The translations under genes and the position numbers were made by a program. From positions 620,001 to 684,000 of the forward strand of contig NZ_JBHFPV010000001.1 in NCBI RefSeq assembly GCF_042611095.1: a stretch of 64,000 nucleotides of DNA, read 5' to 3'. The DNA is from Meishania litoralis (GTDB lineage: Bacteria; Bacteroidota; Bacteroidia; Flavobacteriales; Flavobacteriaceae). The notes beneath the pieces were generated by a model that made no database searches, was not told the DNA's origin, and saw only the letters and a list, made by a program, of their open reading frames with translations. This document shows positions 26,373 to 35,409 of the stretch, one piece after another (the first letter of the stretch is position 1; the number at the start of each line of letters is the position of its first letter).

Positions 26373-27605
26373 CTAATCTTCTAATTCTTCTTTGAGTATG
26401 CGTATAACTTCCTCTATCGTCTCTTCTTCCAAATCGGTACGTTTGACCAAATCGTCAACATCTTGTTCCAATACGCTACGGGCGGTATCCATACCAATTT
26501 TCTTGAATTCCTCGATTATCCAAGCCTCTATTTCATCTGAGAATTCCGTCAATTCCACATCTTCTTCAACACCTTCACGGAAAACGTCGATCTCGTATCC
26601 TGTCAATTGCCCGGCCAATCTGATATTGTGTCCGCCGCGACCAATGGCCTTTGAAACCTCCTCGGGCTTTAGGTAGACCTGAGCCGTCATTTTTTCGTCG
26701 TTCAATTTTACCGAAGATACCCTGGCGGGGCTCAGGGCCCTTGTCACCATTAACTGAGGATTGTTCGTCCAATTGATAACGTCTATATTTTCATTGCCCA
26801 GTTCACGAACGATACCATGAATGCGGCTACCTTTCATACCCACACAGGCACCAACCGGATCAATACGGTCGTCGTACGAGTCAACGGCCACTTTGGCTTT
26901 TTCCCCAGGAATACGTACGGCCTTCTTAATGGTTATGAGTCCGTCAAAAACCTCAGGGATTTCTTGAAAGAACAATTGCTCCAAAAACTTGGGAGAGCTT
27001 CTCGACATAATAATAGTAGGCTTACTGCCTTTCAGTTCAACGCTCTCGATAATGCCCCGAACATTGTCTCCTTTCCTGAAAAAGTCGGATGGAATCTGCC
27101 GATCTTTCGGAAGGATGATCTCATTTCCTTCGTCATCCAACAAAATAATGGCTTTATGCCTTATATGGTGTACCTCTGCCGTGTAGATTTCGCCTTCAAG
27201 GTCTTTGAACTGCTTGTAAATGGTCGTATTGTCATGTTCATGGATCTTCGAGATCAGGTTCTGCCGCAGGGCCAATATGGCCCTTCTTCCCAAATCGATC
27301 AATTTGACCTCCTCCGACACATCTTCGCCCACCTCGAAATCGGGCTCTATCTTTCGTGCCTCCGACAACGAAATCTGCTCGTTGGGCTCTTCTACTTCAC
27401 CATCCTCTACCACAATGCGGTTTCTCCAGATTTCCAAATCGCCCTTGTCAGGGTTGATAATGATATCAAAGTTTTCATCAGATCCGAATTTCTTCTTAAG
27501 GGCGTTTCTAAAAACATCCTCCAAGATCGCCATCAACGTAACCCTATCGATAAACTTGTCATCCTTGAACTCCGAGAAAGACTCGATCAGCGCAATATTT
27601 TCCAT
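26373..27605 (-). CDS. nusA: Transcription termination/antitermination factor NusA
   Basis: A 410-residue NusA with the N-terminal RNA polymerase-binding domain (about 1-125), an S1 domain (about 130-200), then two KH domains including K-V-A-V and G-A-C-V-G-M-K-G-S-R and I-G-R-G-G-H-N-I-R-L-A. A short acidic C-terminal tail follows. It modulates pausing, termination and antitermination. It lies between rimP (13-bp gap) and infB (76-bp gap), the arrangement conserved across many bacteria. The length fits forms lacking the acidic repeat domains of E. coli. Confidence 0.98.
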   Translation of the reverse strand: MENIALIESFSEFKDDKFIDRVTLMAILEDVFRNALKKKFGSDENFDIIINPDKGDLEIWRNRIVVEDGEVEEPNEQISLSEARKIEPDFEVGEDVSEEVKLIDLGRRAILALRQNLISKIHEHDNTTIYKQFKDLEGEIYTAEVHHIRHKAIILLDDEGNEIILPKDRQIPSDFFRKGDNVRGIIESVELKGSKPTIIMSRSSPKFLEQLFFQEIPEVFDGLITIKKAVRIPGEKAKVAVDSYDDRIDPVGACVGMKGSRIHGIVRELGNENIDVINWTNNPQLMVTRALSPARVSSVKLNDEKMTAQVYLKPEEVSKAIGRGGHNIRLAGQLTGYEIDVFREGVEEDVELTEFSDEIEAWIIEEFKKIGMDTARSVLEQDVDDLVKRTDLEEETIEEVIRILKEELED

Positions 27606-27618
27606 TACTTAACTAGAA

Positions 27619-28080
27619 TTAAAATTTTAATATAACCTTTGCTTCCTTAATGTCGGCGAATGCGATTTCACGCTTTTTCCGAACCGTAACCTTCCCTTTT
27701 CCGACGGGTTTGGGTTCCCGTGCTTTCCATTCCAAAACAATTCCATTATCGGTCGTTTCTATCAAATTGGCCTCGAAACTTTCTTCAAGGGTATCGACCT
27801 TGACTTTTCTACCGATATTCTTTTTAAACTGTCTAGGCAAGAGTAGCGGAGATGCGGCACCGGCCGACATCACCTCAATTGAAAAATCTTCTTCCTCCCT
27901 ATCTAAATTGTGTTCGATGGCCCTACTTATCGTTATACAATCTTTGACGGTAACGCCATTATCGCCATCCAAGACTACTTTGATCTTATTGTCGGACGAA
28001 ACCGAAAAATCGATCAAGAACAACGACCCATCCTTTGTCAGGGCATCCTTTAAAAGCATATCTACTTTCTCCTTCAACAT
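27619..28080 (-). CDS. rimP: Ribosome maturation factor RimP
   Basis: A 153-residue protein that assists late 30S subunit assembly. It matches RimP in length and in the motif I-S-R-A-I-E-H-N-L-D (residues about 48-57), followed by F-S-I-E-V-M-S-A-G-A-A-S-P-L, with the C-terminal Sm-like domain after it. It is the first gene of rimP-nusA-infB. A terminator-like hairpin lies in its leader, about 20 bp before the start codon, and a promoter fits further upstream. Confidence 0.96.
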   Translation of the reverse strand: MLKEKVDMLLKDALTKDGSLFLIDFSVSSDNKIKVVLDGDNGVTVKDCITISRAIEHNLDREEEDFSIEVMSAGAASPLLLPRQFKKNIGRKVKVDTLEESFEANLIETTDNGIVLEWKAREPKPVGKGKVTVRKKREIAFADIKEAKVILKF

Positions 28081-28091
28081 AACCCTAAGAA

Positions 28092-28120
28092 ATAAAAAAG
28101 AGGACTATAACGGTCCCCTC
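28092..28120 (-). terminator. Terminator-like hairpin in the rimP leader (possible attenuator)
   Basis: On the minus strand GAGGGGAC (28120-28113) pairs with GTCCTC (28105-28100) with a two-base bulge, and a run of six T follows, ending about 10 bases before the rimP start region. This hairpin sits between the likely promoter and the first gene, so it could limit transcription into rimP-nusA-infB. The stem is short, so the call is tentative. Confidence 0.5.
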
Positions 28121-28171
28121 ATGAATACTTTGATATCCTTTCAGTCGTGCAAATATACATTTTTTTTGAAA

Positions 28172-28204
28172 CAAAAATAATTATCGGCCCAAACCTTATT
28201 CAAA
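28172..28204 (-). promoter_or_regulatory. Promoter of the rimP-nusA-infB operon
   Basis: On the minus strand TTTG (28204-28201) is followed after 21 bp by TATTTTTG (28179-28172), fitting the Bacteroidota -33/-7 promoter. A second -7-like box, TATATTTG, is at 28157-28150 without a well-spaced -33. Either would give a leader of roughly 60-90 bases that contains the hairpin at 28092-28120. Confidence 0.5.
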
Positions 28205-28252
28205 GCATTTAATAGTACTTTTAAGGAAACTAACCGATCACTACCGATATTT

Positions 28253-29605
28253 ATGGATATTCTTTCATCTTTCGACCTTATTATAGCTGCGGCCGTAATC
28301 GTTATTCTTTCTTTCTGGTTCAACGGCATTTCCAAGAAGACGAACATACCTTCGGTATTGATGTTGATCGTGCTTGGCGTAATTCTGCAATATGTTCTGA
28401 AATTTTTCGTGCCCGATATTCCTGATTTTGCCGGGTCGCTTGAAATTTTAGGAACAGTGGGGCTTATTATGATCGTTCTCGAGGCCGCTTTGGAATTGGA
28501 GCTGAAACGTGAAAAGCTGTGGCCCATTCTCAAATCGATGGCCGTGGCACTGATCGGCCTGGTCGCTTCGGCATGGGTGGCCGCATTGATCATTTATCAA
28601 TTCATACCCGAGATGACCATGCAATCCGCTTGGTTGTATGCGACCCCTTTGTCGATTTTATCAAGCGCCATCATCATACCCAGTGTAGGTGGATTATCGG
28701 CTGACAAGAAGGAATTTCATATTTACGAAAGCACCTTTTCGGATATTATGGGGATTATGATGTTCTACTTTCTGGCCGGGGGATTAGATCCTGCCGACGA
28801 CTCCGGGGTGACGGGATTTGCCGGAAATATTGTATTGACCATAGTCGTGGCACTGGCCGCCAGTTATGCACTCATCCTTATCTTTCAAAGAATAAAGAGC
28901 CAGGCCAAACAGTTTTTGCTCATCGCCGTGCTATTATTGCTATACGCCGTCGGCAAGAAAATGCACCTGTCTTCTTTGATTATCATTCTGGTTTTCGGAT
29001 TGGTCATCAAAAACATCAAAGTGTTTTTTCCGGGAAAAATGGATGTTTTTCTTGAAAACGAAAAAATACACCAAATCTATCATGAACTGCATATCATTAC
29101 CCTAGAAACGGCTTTTGTCGTACGCACCTTTTTCTTTGTAATTTTTGGCCTTTCTATCGTTCTCGCCTCATTGTTCAGCTTAAAGGTGGCCCTGATCAGT
29201 ATATTGATCATCGCATCGATCTATACCATTCGCTTTGCACTGTTACGTATTTTTGTAGGGAAGGATATATTACCCCAACTTTTTATCGCCCCAAGGGGAT
29301 TGATCACCGTACTACTTTTCTATGCCATCCCCGCACAGGCACAAATCGCAAGTTTTGAGTCGGGCGTACTGCTTTTTGTAATCATCGCCACAAGCCTGAT
29401 CATGACCTGGGCCATGATCAAGGACAAAAAGAAAATGGGCACCCTACTGGACGAAATCGACCAAGAACTATTGGAAAGAAACGAGGCCGAAGACGCACTT
29501 CGCGAAAAAGAACTGAATCCTGAAATGCATGAACACAACACAACCAAAATCAACAATCCAACACGTCAAGAATCTCGCGATGAGCTTGACCCAACTCTAG
29601 ATTAA
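28253..29605 (+). CDS. Cation:proton antiporter (CPA1/NhaP-like)
   Basis: A 450-residue membrane protein with about twelve helices covering residues 1-390 and a charged cytoplasmic tail (about 390-450, rich in Glu, Lys and Asp). The membrane part resembles the sodium/proton exchanger fold, with the helix pairs around L-E-A-A-L-E-L-E and P-L-S-I-L-S-S-A-I-I-I-P-S. It probably exchanges Na+ or K+ for protons, useful in a marine setting. Ion specificity cannot be read from sequence. It is divergent from rimP, and 29 bp separate it from the convergent giant dehydrogenase gene. Confidence 0.85.
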   Translation: MDILSSFDLIIAAAVIVILSFWFNGISKKTNIPSVLMLIVLGVILQYVLKFFVPDIPDFAGSLEILGTVGLIMIVLEAALELELKREKLWPILKSMAVALIGLVASAWVAALIIYQFIPEMTMQSAWLYATPLSILSSAIIIPSVGGLSADKKEFHIYESTFSDIMGIMMFYFLAGGLDPADDSGVTGFAGNIVLTIVVALAASYALILIFQRIKSQAKQFLLIAVLLLLYAVGKKMHLSSLIIILVFGLVIKNIKVFFPGKMDVFLENEKIHQIYHELHIITLETAFVVRTFFFVIFGLSIVLASLFSLKVALISILIIASIYTIRFALLRIFVGKDILPQLFIAPRGLITVLLFYAIPAQAQIASFESGVLLFVIIATSLIMTWAMIKDKKKMGTLLDEIDQELLERNEAEDALREKELNPEMHEHNTTKINNPTRQESRDELDPTLD

Positions 29606-29634
29606 GGCTTTTTGGACGACTATCATCGATAAAA

Positions 29635-32600
29635 TCATTCTTTAATAAACTTTGCCCCTTTTTGTTGACTGCCGATCGTTAGGTATAAGTAGTACATTCC
29701 AGGACTAAGATCCCCAACATATATTTGAAAGACCCCATCTCCCAATAATTGCGTTTCCTCCCTTTTTAGTGCAAGTACATTTTTTCCGAAAGCATCATAA
29801 ATATAGAACATTTCGACAGGGCTGTCTACATCACCAGAAACCATAATATTCAATAAATTTCCAGCTGGGTTTGGATACAATTCTACTTCTGTGATAGCAA
29901 GTGATTGTTGCTTCGAAGAAGAGGCCGTACTCGTCGTAAACGGGGAGAGCACCTCGCCCGGAACCACCTCGACGGGGAGCGCGCCGTCGCCGTCGCTCGG
30001 CCTGCGCCAGCCCACCGCCAGATTGTCCCCGAAGGCCTCCTCCTTCATCAGGGCCTCAATGTAGTAGCGCTCGCCACGCTCAAGATAGATGCCCGAAGAC
30101 TTCTGCGTTGCGAACTTGTCCCACTGCCTGCTGCTGGCCCAGTCGTCGTGGTGGGCGATCCTCGCCTTGCCAGAGGCATCGGCCGTCGCGCTGAGGCTCA
30201 GCTCGGCATGGTTGTTCGCCGCGACCCAGAAATAATACGTGCCCGTCTCGGGAGCGCAGAGGTAACCCCTCACCCTGACACCGTAGTCGTCGCCCTGGTT
30301 GCTCTCGATCTCGAAAAGCGAAAGCTCGGCGGAAAGCGTAGGGCTGTCGGGATAGGAAGGGGCACCCGTAAGGTTCGCGATCGAACTGCCCGGTATACCG
30401 TCGTAGCGCTCCATCAATATCGTGCCCGAGGCCGTACAGGGATCGGGATTGGGAGCCGTGACGGTAACCGCCGACTGTGCCGTGAAGCCCCCGTCAACAG
30501 TGGTCACCGTGACCGTGGCCGTGCCCTCGGAGACACCCGTGACAAGACCGGAACCGTCGACCGTCGCGACCGAGGCGTCGCTCGTAGACCACGAAACGGA
30601 ACCGTCGCTCGCCCCTGACGGCGACACCGTCGCCGTAAGTAACGCCGAACCGCCCTCGGAAACAGTCAGCGAAGACGGATCCAAGTCCACACCCGTGACG
30701 GGGACAAGCTCATAGGCCGCCGGGGAGAGCACCTCGCCCGGGACCACCTCGACGGGGAGCGCGCCGTCGCCGTCGCTCGGCCTGCGCCAGCCCACCGCCA
30801 GATTGTCCCCGAAGGCCTCCTCCTTCATCAGGGCCTCAATGTAGTAGCGCTCGCCACGCTCAAGATAGATGCCCGAAGACTTCTGCGTTGCGAACTTGTC
30901 CCACTGCCTGCTGCTGGCCCAGTCGTCGTGGTGGGCGATCCTCGCCTTGCCAGAGGCATCGGCCGTCGCGCTGAGGCTCAGCTCGGCATGGTTGTTCGCC
31001 GCGACCCAGAAATAATACGTGCCCGTCTCGGGAGCGCAGAGGTAACCCCTCACCCTGACACCGTAGTCGTCGCCCTGGTTGCTCTCGATCTCGAAAAGCG
31101 AAAGCTCGGCGGAAAGCGTAGGGCTGTCGGGATAGGAAGGGGCACCCGTAAGGTTCGCGATCGAACTGCCCGGTATACCGTCGTAGCGCTCCATCAATAT
31201 CGTGCCCGAGGCCGTACAGGGATCGGGATTGGGAGCCGTGACGGTAACCGCCGACTGTGCCGTGAAGCCCCCGTCAACAGTGGTCACCGTGACCGTGGCC
31301 GTGCCCTCGGAGACACCCGTGACAAGACCGGAACCGTCGACCGTCGCGACCGAGGCGTCGCTCGTAGACCACGAAACGGAACCGTCGCTCGCCCCTGAAG
31401 GCGACACCGTCGCCGTAAGTAACGCCGAACCGCCCTCGGAAACAGTCAGCGAAGACGGATCCAAGCCCACACCCGTGACGGGGACCAAAGCAGGTTCAAC
31501 AACAACAGTGGTAGTATCGGTGAAGCCTCCATCGCTTGTCTTACCCGTAATCGTTGCGGTTCCCGCCAAAATACCGGTAACCCTTCCTGAGGAATCTACG
31601 ATGGCAATATCAGTATCTGAAGAGCTCCAGTCTATCGTTTGATCCGTAGCATCAACGGGAATAATCGTTGCAATAAGCGATTTAACATCACCCTCCCTTA
31701 TGCTCAGCGTTTCAGGAGCAATATCAAGACCGGTAACAGGAACCGTGGCAGCCTCGACCAAAATGGTGACCGAATCGGAAAAACCTCCATCGGTGGTAGT
31801 TACAGTAACAGTAGTTGTGCCCTCGGAGACCCCCGTAACCGTACCTGTATTGTCCACAGTGGCGATACTTAAATCGGCAGAGACCCAATCGACCGTTTGA
31901 TCCGTGGCATCTGAGGGAGTCACGGTAGCGGTCAGGGATTGGGTACCGCCCTCTACAATAGTAATTGAATCTTGGTCAAGGTCGACCCCGCTAACTTTAA
32001 TAATAGGGGGACCGTTGAAATAGTCAAAAGCCGTGCATGGGATTACCTGAATAGGTACTGAACCATCACCATTGCTGGGTTTTCGCCAACCAACTGAGAG
32101 ATTATCTCCCCCACCTCTTTCGTTCATCAAGGCCTCTATATGATAATTCTGGCCTGCCACTAAATCAATACCAGCCGATTTTTGGGTGGAATATTTGTTC
32201 CATTCCCCATCTCTTGACCAATCATTATGATAAGCGATCCGCACCTTATTGGCCTCACTGGCATCGCTACTAATACTTAATTCGACATTGTCGTCACCGG
32301 TAACCCAAAAGTAGTAAGTACCAGTTTCGGGGGCTTTCAAAAGTCCTTTTACGCGCACCCCGTAATCATCATCGACATTGATCGGTATTCGAAACTCGTT
32401 AAGTTCATCAACGGCTGTCGGTGAATCGGGAAAATTGACATTGCTCTTCAATTCAGCAATGGAAGTTCCGGTCACATTTTCAAAAGTTTCCATAATAATC
32501 CTATCCTCGCAAGGGTCCGGATCGAGTTGGTTAATCCAATCTTCGATTAGTTGTACGGCCTTATCGTCGATCTTATTTTTTGCGATCGGGGGCATACGAA

Positions 32601-34866
32601 TGGCCGGATCTGTACTATTCATCCTATGATATAGAATTGAGGTCCCTATATTGCCCGGATCGACAATTCTTTCGTCGGGTATTCCCAAGGGCAGGTAAGG
32701 AGAAGCCGTCAAAACACCCGTTTGTTCCAAATCTAGGTTCAGCCTCAGATCGAAATCCCCGCGATTTCCAGTACCTGGCCGATGACAATATGCGCAGTTC
32801 AAATCTAAATAAGATCTGGCCCTGTCGTCCAATGTTGCCAATGGGTCTGTTATTGCTTTGGAGGTAAGTATAGTACCGGTATCAGCATCGGTAACACTTT
32901 GATCCAATATTCCTAAATGGCTTAAAGTTACCAATTGATTGGCCGTTCTACCGGTTTGGGGATATGTATAGTCTTTGTTCAAATATCTGGCCCTTGGACC
33001 TAAGGTTCCACCTGTAGTTGGATTGTGACAGCTAACACAATCAATGGTACTTGGATAATTCCAGGTTTGGGTACCCGAGCTGCCATCAGATTTAATGATG
33101 TCCAGATTTTCTTCCAAGCCTCCGGTCAGTAGAATAGCATCTGTTTGCTGATCATTCCACTTATAGGTCACAAAATAGAAATTGCCATCATTGGCCTTTA
33201 TCGAAAATCGTGTTTCCAAACGTTTTACGATACTAGGATTTCGCTCATCGATAGGTAGTTCAAAATGTTTTACCAAAACGGTTCCGATTGGAAAATCCCA
33301 GTCATCGACATCGGAGTATGATATCTTTTCACCCGCTGTATCATGAATTCCATCATTAGGAATTGCCATCCAACGTTTCTTTAAAGCCCCGTCGGACCAA
33401 AAAGATTCGACCAAATCATAAGGAATAAGACCTTCGGTGGGCGTCAAATTGACCAGGTCTGAAAAAGCACCTGTCTGCGACAACAATCGTGGAGTGTTTC
33501 CGAAACCCGTGTTTTTCGATGTAATCTTAAAAAGCGAGGAAACACCTTGCTTTAAGATATATAGTTCGCCTTGTTTGTCTTCACCGAACGAAATTATATT
33601 GGTAGACGTAAAATTGCCATATTGTTCGTATATGCCCGTATTTATATCAACAGTAAAGATTTCTTCGCCACTACCATAGTCGGCGCAAATGTATTTGCCT
33701 TCAAGTTCTGGGATCTCATTTCCGCGATATACATAACCTCCGATAATGGCGTTTGCCTCGGCTCTCGGAAAAGCCACTAATGGCTGTTCGTGCGACATAT
33801 TATTATAGAGGTTTTGCACACAGAAAGTGCTATAATATAGGCCTTCATAGAGAGGCCAACCATAATTTTTCCCTTTTTTGACAATGTTGATTTCTTCATG
33901 TCTTCCCCCTCCGATTTCACCGACATATAATTCACCGGTCAACCTATCTTTGGTCATTCGATGGGGATTTCTATGGCCCAAGCTGTAATATTCTTCGAAA
34001 TTCTGACCCGTAGGGCTCAAAAAAGGGTTGTCATTTGGGATCCAATAGCCATTGCCTGTTATCTCATCGAAAAAACCATGGTCATCGGGCATGGTTCTAA
34101 CCGGGGCATGACTTTTAGTAGGATCTTTATCCACATCCAATCGTAAAACCCCTCCATCAAGATTATTAACTATATCCTGTGCTTTTTTGAATGCAGTTTG
34201 ATCACCGGTGGTCAAATATAAAAAGCCATCGTCTCCAAAGACAAGGCCACCCCCCCTATGGGTAGTACCGTACATTCTAAGTTTGAGCATGATTTGTTCG
34301 CTAGACTCCTGCACAGTCAAGCTATCAGGGTCGGCTTGATATCTTGCCAGAATCAAAAAATTACCCCAATATTCTTCGCTATTACAACTTTGTGTGGTAT
34401 AACTATTGGGAAAATCATTGCTATTTGCATCCTCGGTAGTGTACCATACATAAAAATAGTTCTTACCGGGGGAGCCAAATTCAGGATGTAGGGCAAGGCC
34501 CAGAAATCCTCCATCCCACACTACGCCGACTTTCTCCGATAAATCCAACATGGAATTCTTCACTGAGACACTTGGAGTTTTATCGAACCAAAAGATTCGT
34601 CCATCCCTTTGGCCTATGATAATTTTATTTCCATTGGGAACTTCATTAAAGGTCAATGGCGAATCAAAGCTCAGATTGGGAAAAACAGGTTCATAAGGTA
34701 GGCCCTGTGGCAAACTAGCGGGAAAATTACCGTTTAGATATGCGCCAATTGGTTCAGCGCTATCTAAACCAGAACCCGCAAAATATGGAGCGGTACCCAA
34801 AAAAATCAGTGATGATCCAATAGCAATATAGCCTCGAACCTTTTTTCGAAGTAGTCTTATTTTCAT
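29635..34866 (-). CDS. Giant T9SS-secreted PQQ-type sugar dehydrogenase-cytochrome with PA14 and Big2 domains
   Basis: A 1743-residue secreted protein. Domain order: signal sequence (about 1-33); six-bladed PQQ-dependent glucose/sorbosone dehydrogenase-like domain (about 45-470, with W-x-G-G-F-L-G-L-A and G-H-R-N-P-H-R-M); a cytochrome region with heme sites CVSCH (610-614) and CAYCH (691-695); PA14-like domain 1 (about 785-950); Big2 domains 1-3 (about 956-1210); PA14-like 2 (about 1216-1380); Big2 4 (about 1387-1470); PA14-like 3 (about 1476-1640); T9SS sorting domain (about 1655-1743, with V-E-L-Y-P-N-P). It probably oxidises sugars at the cell surface and passes electrons through its own hemes. 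Substrate and acceptor are unknown. Residues about 1127-1642 are encoded by a G+C-rich tandem duplication. Confidence 0.88.
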   Translation of the reverse strand: MKIRLLRKKVRGYIAIGSSLIFLGTAPYFAGSGLDSAEPIGAYLNGNFPASLPQGLPYEPVFPNLSFDSPLTFNEVPNGNKIIIGQRDGRIFWFDKTPSVSVKNSMLDLSEKVGVVWDGGFLGLALHPEFGSPGKNYFYVWYTTEDANSNDFPNSYTTQSCNSEEYWGNFLILARYQADPDSLTVQESSEQIMLKLRMYGTTHRGGGLVFGDDGFLYLTTGDQTAFKKAQDIVNNLDGGVLRLDVDKDPTKSHAPVRTMPDDHGFFDEITGNGYWIPNDNPFLSPTGQNFEEYYSLGHRNPHRMTKDRLTGELYVGEIGGGRHEEINIVKKGKNYGWPLYEGLYYSTFCVQNLYNNMSHEQPLVAFPRAEANAIIGGYVYRGNEIPELEGKYICADYGSGEEIFTVDINTGIYEQYGNFTSTNIISFGEDKQGELYILKQGVSSLFKITSKNTGFGNTPRLLSQTGAFSDLVNLTPTEGLIPYDLVESFWSDGALKKRWMAIPNDGIHDTAGEKISYSDVDDWDFPIGTVLVKHFELPIDERNPSIVKRLETRFSIKANDGNFYFVTYKWNDQQTDAILLTGGLEENLDIIKSDGSSGTQTWNYPSTIDCVSCHNPTTGGTLGPRARYLNKDYTYPQTGRTANQLVTLSHLGILDQSVTDADTGTILTSKAITDPLATLDDRARSYLDLNCAYCHRPGTGNRGDFDLRLNLDLEQTGVLTASPYLPLGIPDERIVDPGNIGTSILYHRMNSTDPAIRMPPIAKNKIDDKAVQLIEDWINQLDPDPCEDRIIMETFENVTGTSIAELKSNVNFPDSPTAVDELNEFRIPINVDDDYGVRVKGLLKAPETGTYYFWVTGDDNVELSISSDASEANKVRIAYHNDWSRDGEWNKYSTQKSAGIDLVAGQNYHIEALMNERGGGDNLSVGWRKPSNGDGSVPIQVIPCTAFDYFNGPPIIKVSGVDLDQDSITIVEGGTQSLTATVTPSDATDQTVDWVSADLSIATVDNTGTVTGVSEGTTTVTVTTTDGGFSDSVTILVEAATVPVTGLDIAPETLSIREGDVKSLIATIIPVDATDQTIDWSSSDTDIAIVDSSGRVTGILAGTATITGKTSDGGFTDTTTVVVEPALVPVTGVGLDPSSLTVSEGGSALLTATVSPSGASDGSVSWSTSDASVATVDGSGLVTGVSEGTATVTVTTVDGGFTAQSAVTVTAPNPDPCTASGTILMERYDGIPGSSIANLTGAPSYPDSPTLSAELSLFEIESNQGDDYGVRVRGYLCAPETGTYYFWVAANNHAELSLSATADASGKARIAHHDDWASSRQWDKFATQKSSGIYLERGERYYIEALMKEEAFGDNLAVGWRRPSDGDGALPVEVVPGEVLSPAAYELVPVTGVDLDPSSLTVSEGGSALLTATVSPSGASDGSVSWSTSDASVATVDGSGLVTGVSEGTATVTVTTVDGGFTAQSAVTVTAPNPDPCTASGTILMERYDGIPGSSIANLTGAPSYPDSPTLSAELSLFEIESNQGDDYGVRVRGYLCAPETGTYYFWVAANNHAELSLSATADASGKARIAHHDDWASSRQWDKFATQKSSGIYLERGERYYIEALMKEEAFGDNLAVGWRRPSDGDGALPVEVVPGEVLSPFTTSTASSSKQQSLAITEVELYPNPAGNLLNIMVSGDVDSPVEMFYIYDAFGKNVLALKREETQLLGDGVFQIYVGDLSPGMYYLYLTIGSQQKGAKFIKE
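29941..31485 (-). repeat. Nearly exact 765-bp tandem duplication, G+C rich, inside the giant dehydrogenase gene
   Basis: Copy 1 is 29941-30705 and copy 2 is 30721-31485, a period of 780 bp (260 codons) with a 15-bp spacer. By eye they differ at three positions: 29962/30742, 30619/31399 and 30686/31466. The first two are synonymous; the third changes Asp to Gly. Each copy encodes one Big2 plus one PA14-like domain. One 60-base line counted by hand (30001-30060) is 65 % G+C, against 47 % for a line in the older PA14 copy of the same gene (32101-32160). Confidence 0.95.
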
Positions 34867-35083
34867 ATCGGTCGATTATAATTTCGTAAAAGTGGTCGAT
34901 TTCATTATATTGAATGGTAGTTTATCGATGTTCTGCCTTTTAATTCGCCAACAAGTTATGAGACAGCAAAACACTTTAAACTTTACATGGAAAGAATGAA
35001 CTTTAGCCATTCAGAATGGCCTAATCATTTTATCTTGAAGTTTTGTGACAAAGGGAATGAAGTTGTTCAAATTTAACCCTTGC

Positions 35084-35126
35084 TGGAAAATAAAAATCCC
35101 GAAACCACATATTAAGGAAACGGGAT
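35084..35126 (-). terminator. Terminator after tRNA-Gln
   Basis: On the minus strand ATCCCG (35126-35121) pairs with CGGGAT (35101-35096), with a three-by-three internal loop and two further G-C pairs inside. The T-rich tail TTTTTATTTT follows. It lies just downstream of the tRNA. The remaining spacer, 34867-35083, shows nothing I can support. Confidence 0.7.
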
Positions 35127-35142
35127 CAATATTATTTTTTTG

Positions 35143-35214
35143 TTGGCCTACTAGGACTCGAACCTAGAATGACTGGACCAAAACCAGTAGTGTTGCCAAT
35201 TACACCATAGGCCA
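35143..35214 (-). tRNA. tRNA-Gln (anticodon UUG)
   Basis: A 72-nucleotide cloverleaf. The acceptor stem pairs TGGCCTA with TAGGCCA. The anticodon arm is ACTGG-TTTTGGT-CCAGT, giving anticodon TTG, which reads CAA and CAG. The T arm CTAGG-TTCGAGT-CCTAG is intact. The discriminator base is A, followed by CA; CCA is not encoded. A well-matched promoter lies about 46 bp upstream and a terminator follows. Confidence 0.97.
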
Positions 35215-35259
35215 ATAACTTTACCACGACCGAAAACCTAAGTTCGGTATAAGAGCGTG

Positions 35260-35290
35260 CAAATTTAGAACAAAGTTTGGTTTGCACAAA
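35260..35290 (-). promoter_or_regulatory. Promoter of tRNA-Gln
   Basis: On the minus strand TTTG (35290-35287), a 19-bp spacer, then TAAATTTG (35267-35260): an exact fit to the Bacteroidota TTTG-N19-TAnnTTTG promoter. It points at the tRNA, whose 5' end is about 45 bp downstream. No other element is seen in the 35291-35409 spacer before the DUF2723 gene. Confidence 0.75.
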
Positions 35291-35409
35291 CATTTTTGAC
35301 TACAATAGCTTAAAAAGCACAGCAGGGTGCGCTGTTAACGATTTATAAAATTCTAGCCATAAATCTATTATAATCACTAAATTCGCCCCATCGAAAAATC
35401 AAACATTGC

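Noticed and set aside
28141..28593. Minus-strand frame of 150 codons opposite the antiporter start
   Set aside because: It runs antisense through the antiporter's first helices and over the rimP promoter; composition is that of a shadow frame.
29941..31485. CRISPR or transposon origin for the tandem repeat
   Set aside because: The unit is long (765 bp), in frame, encodes two protein domains, has only a 15-bp spacer and no inverted ends or transposase.
29905..31642. Long plus-strand open frames (237, 156, 146 codons) opposite the giant dehydrogenase gene
   Set aside because: They repeat with the 780-bp duplication, are Arg/Gly or Pro/Thr/Val-rich in the way expected of antisense G+C-rich sequence, and have no recognisable domain. 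The minus-strand frame encodes clear Big2 and PA14-like domains.
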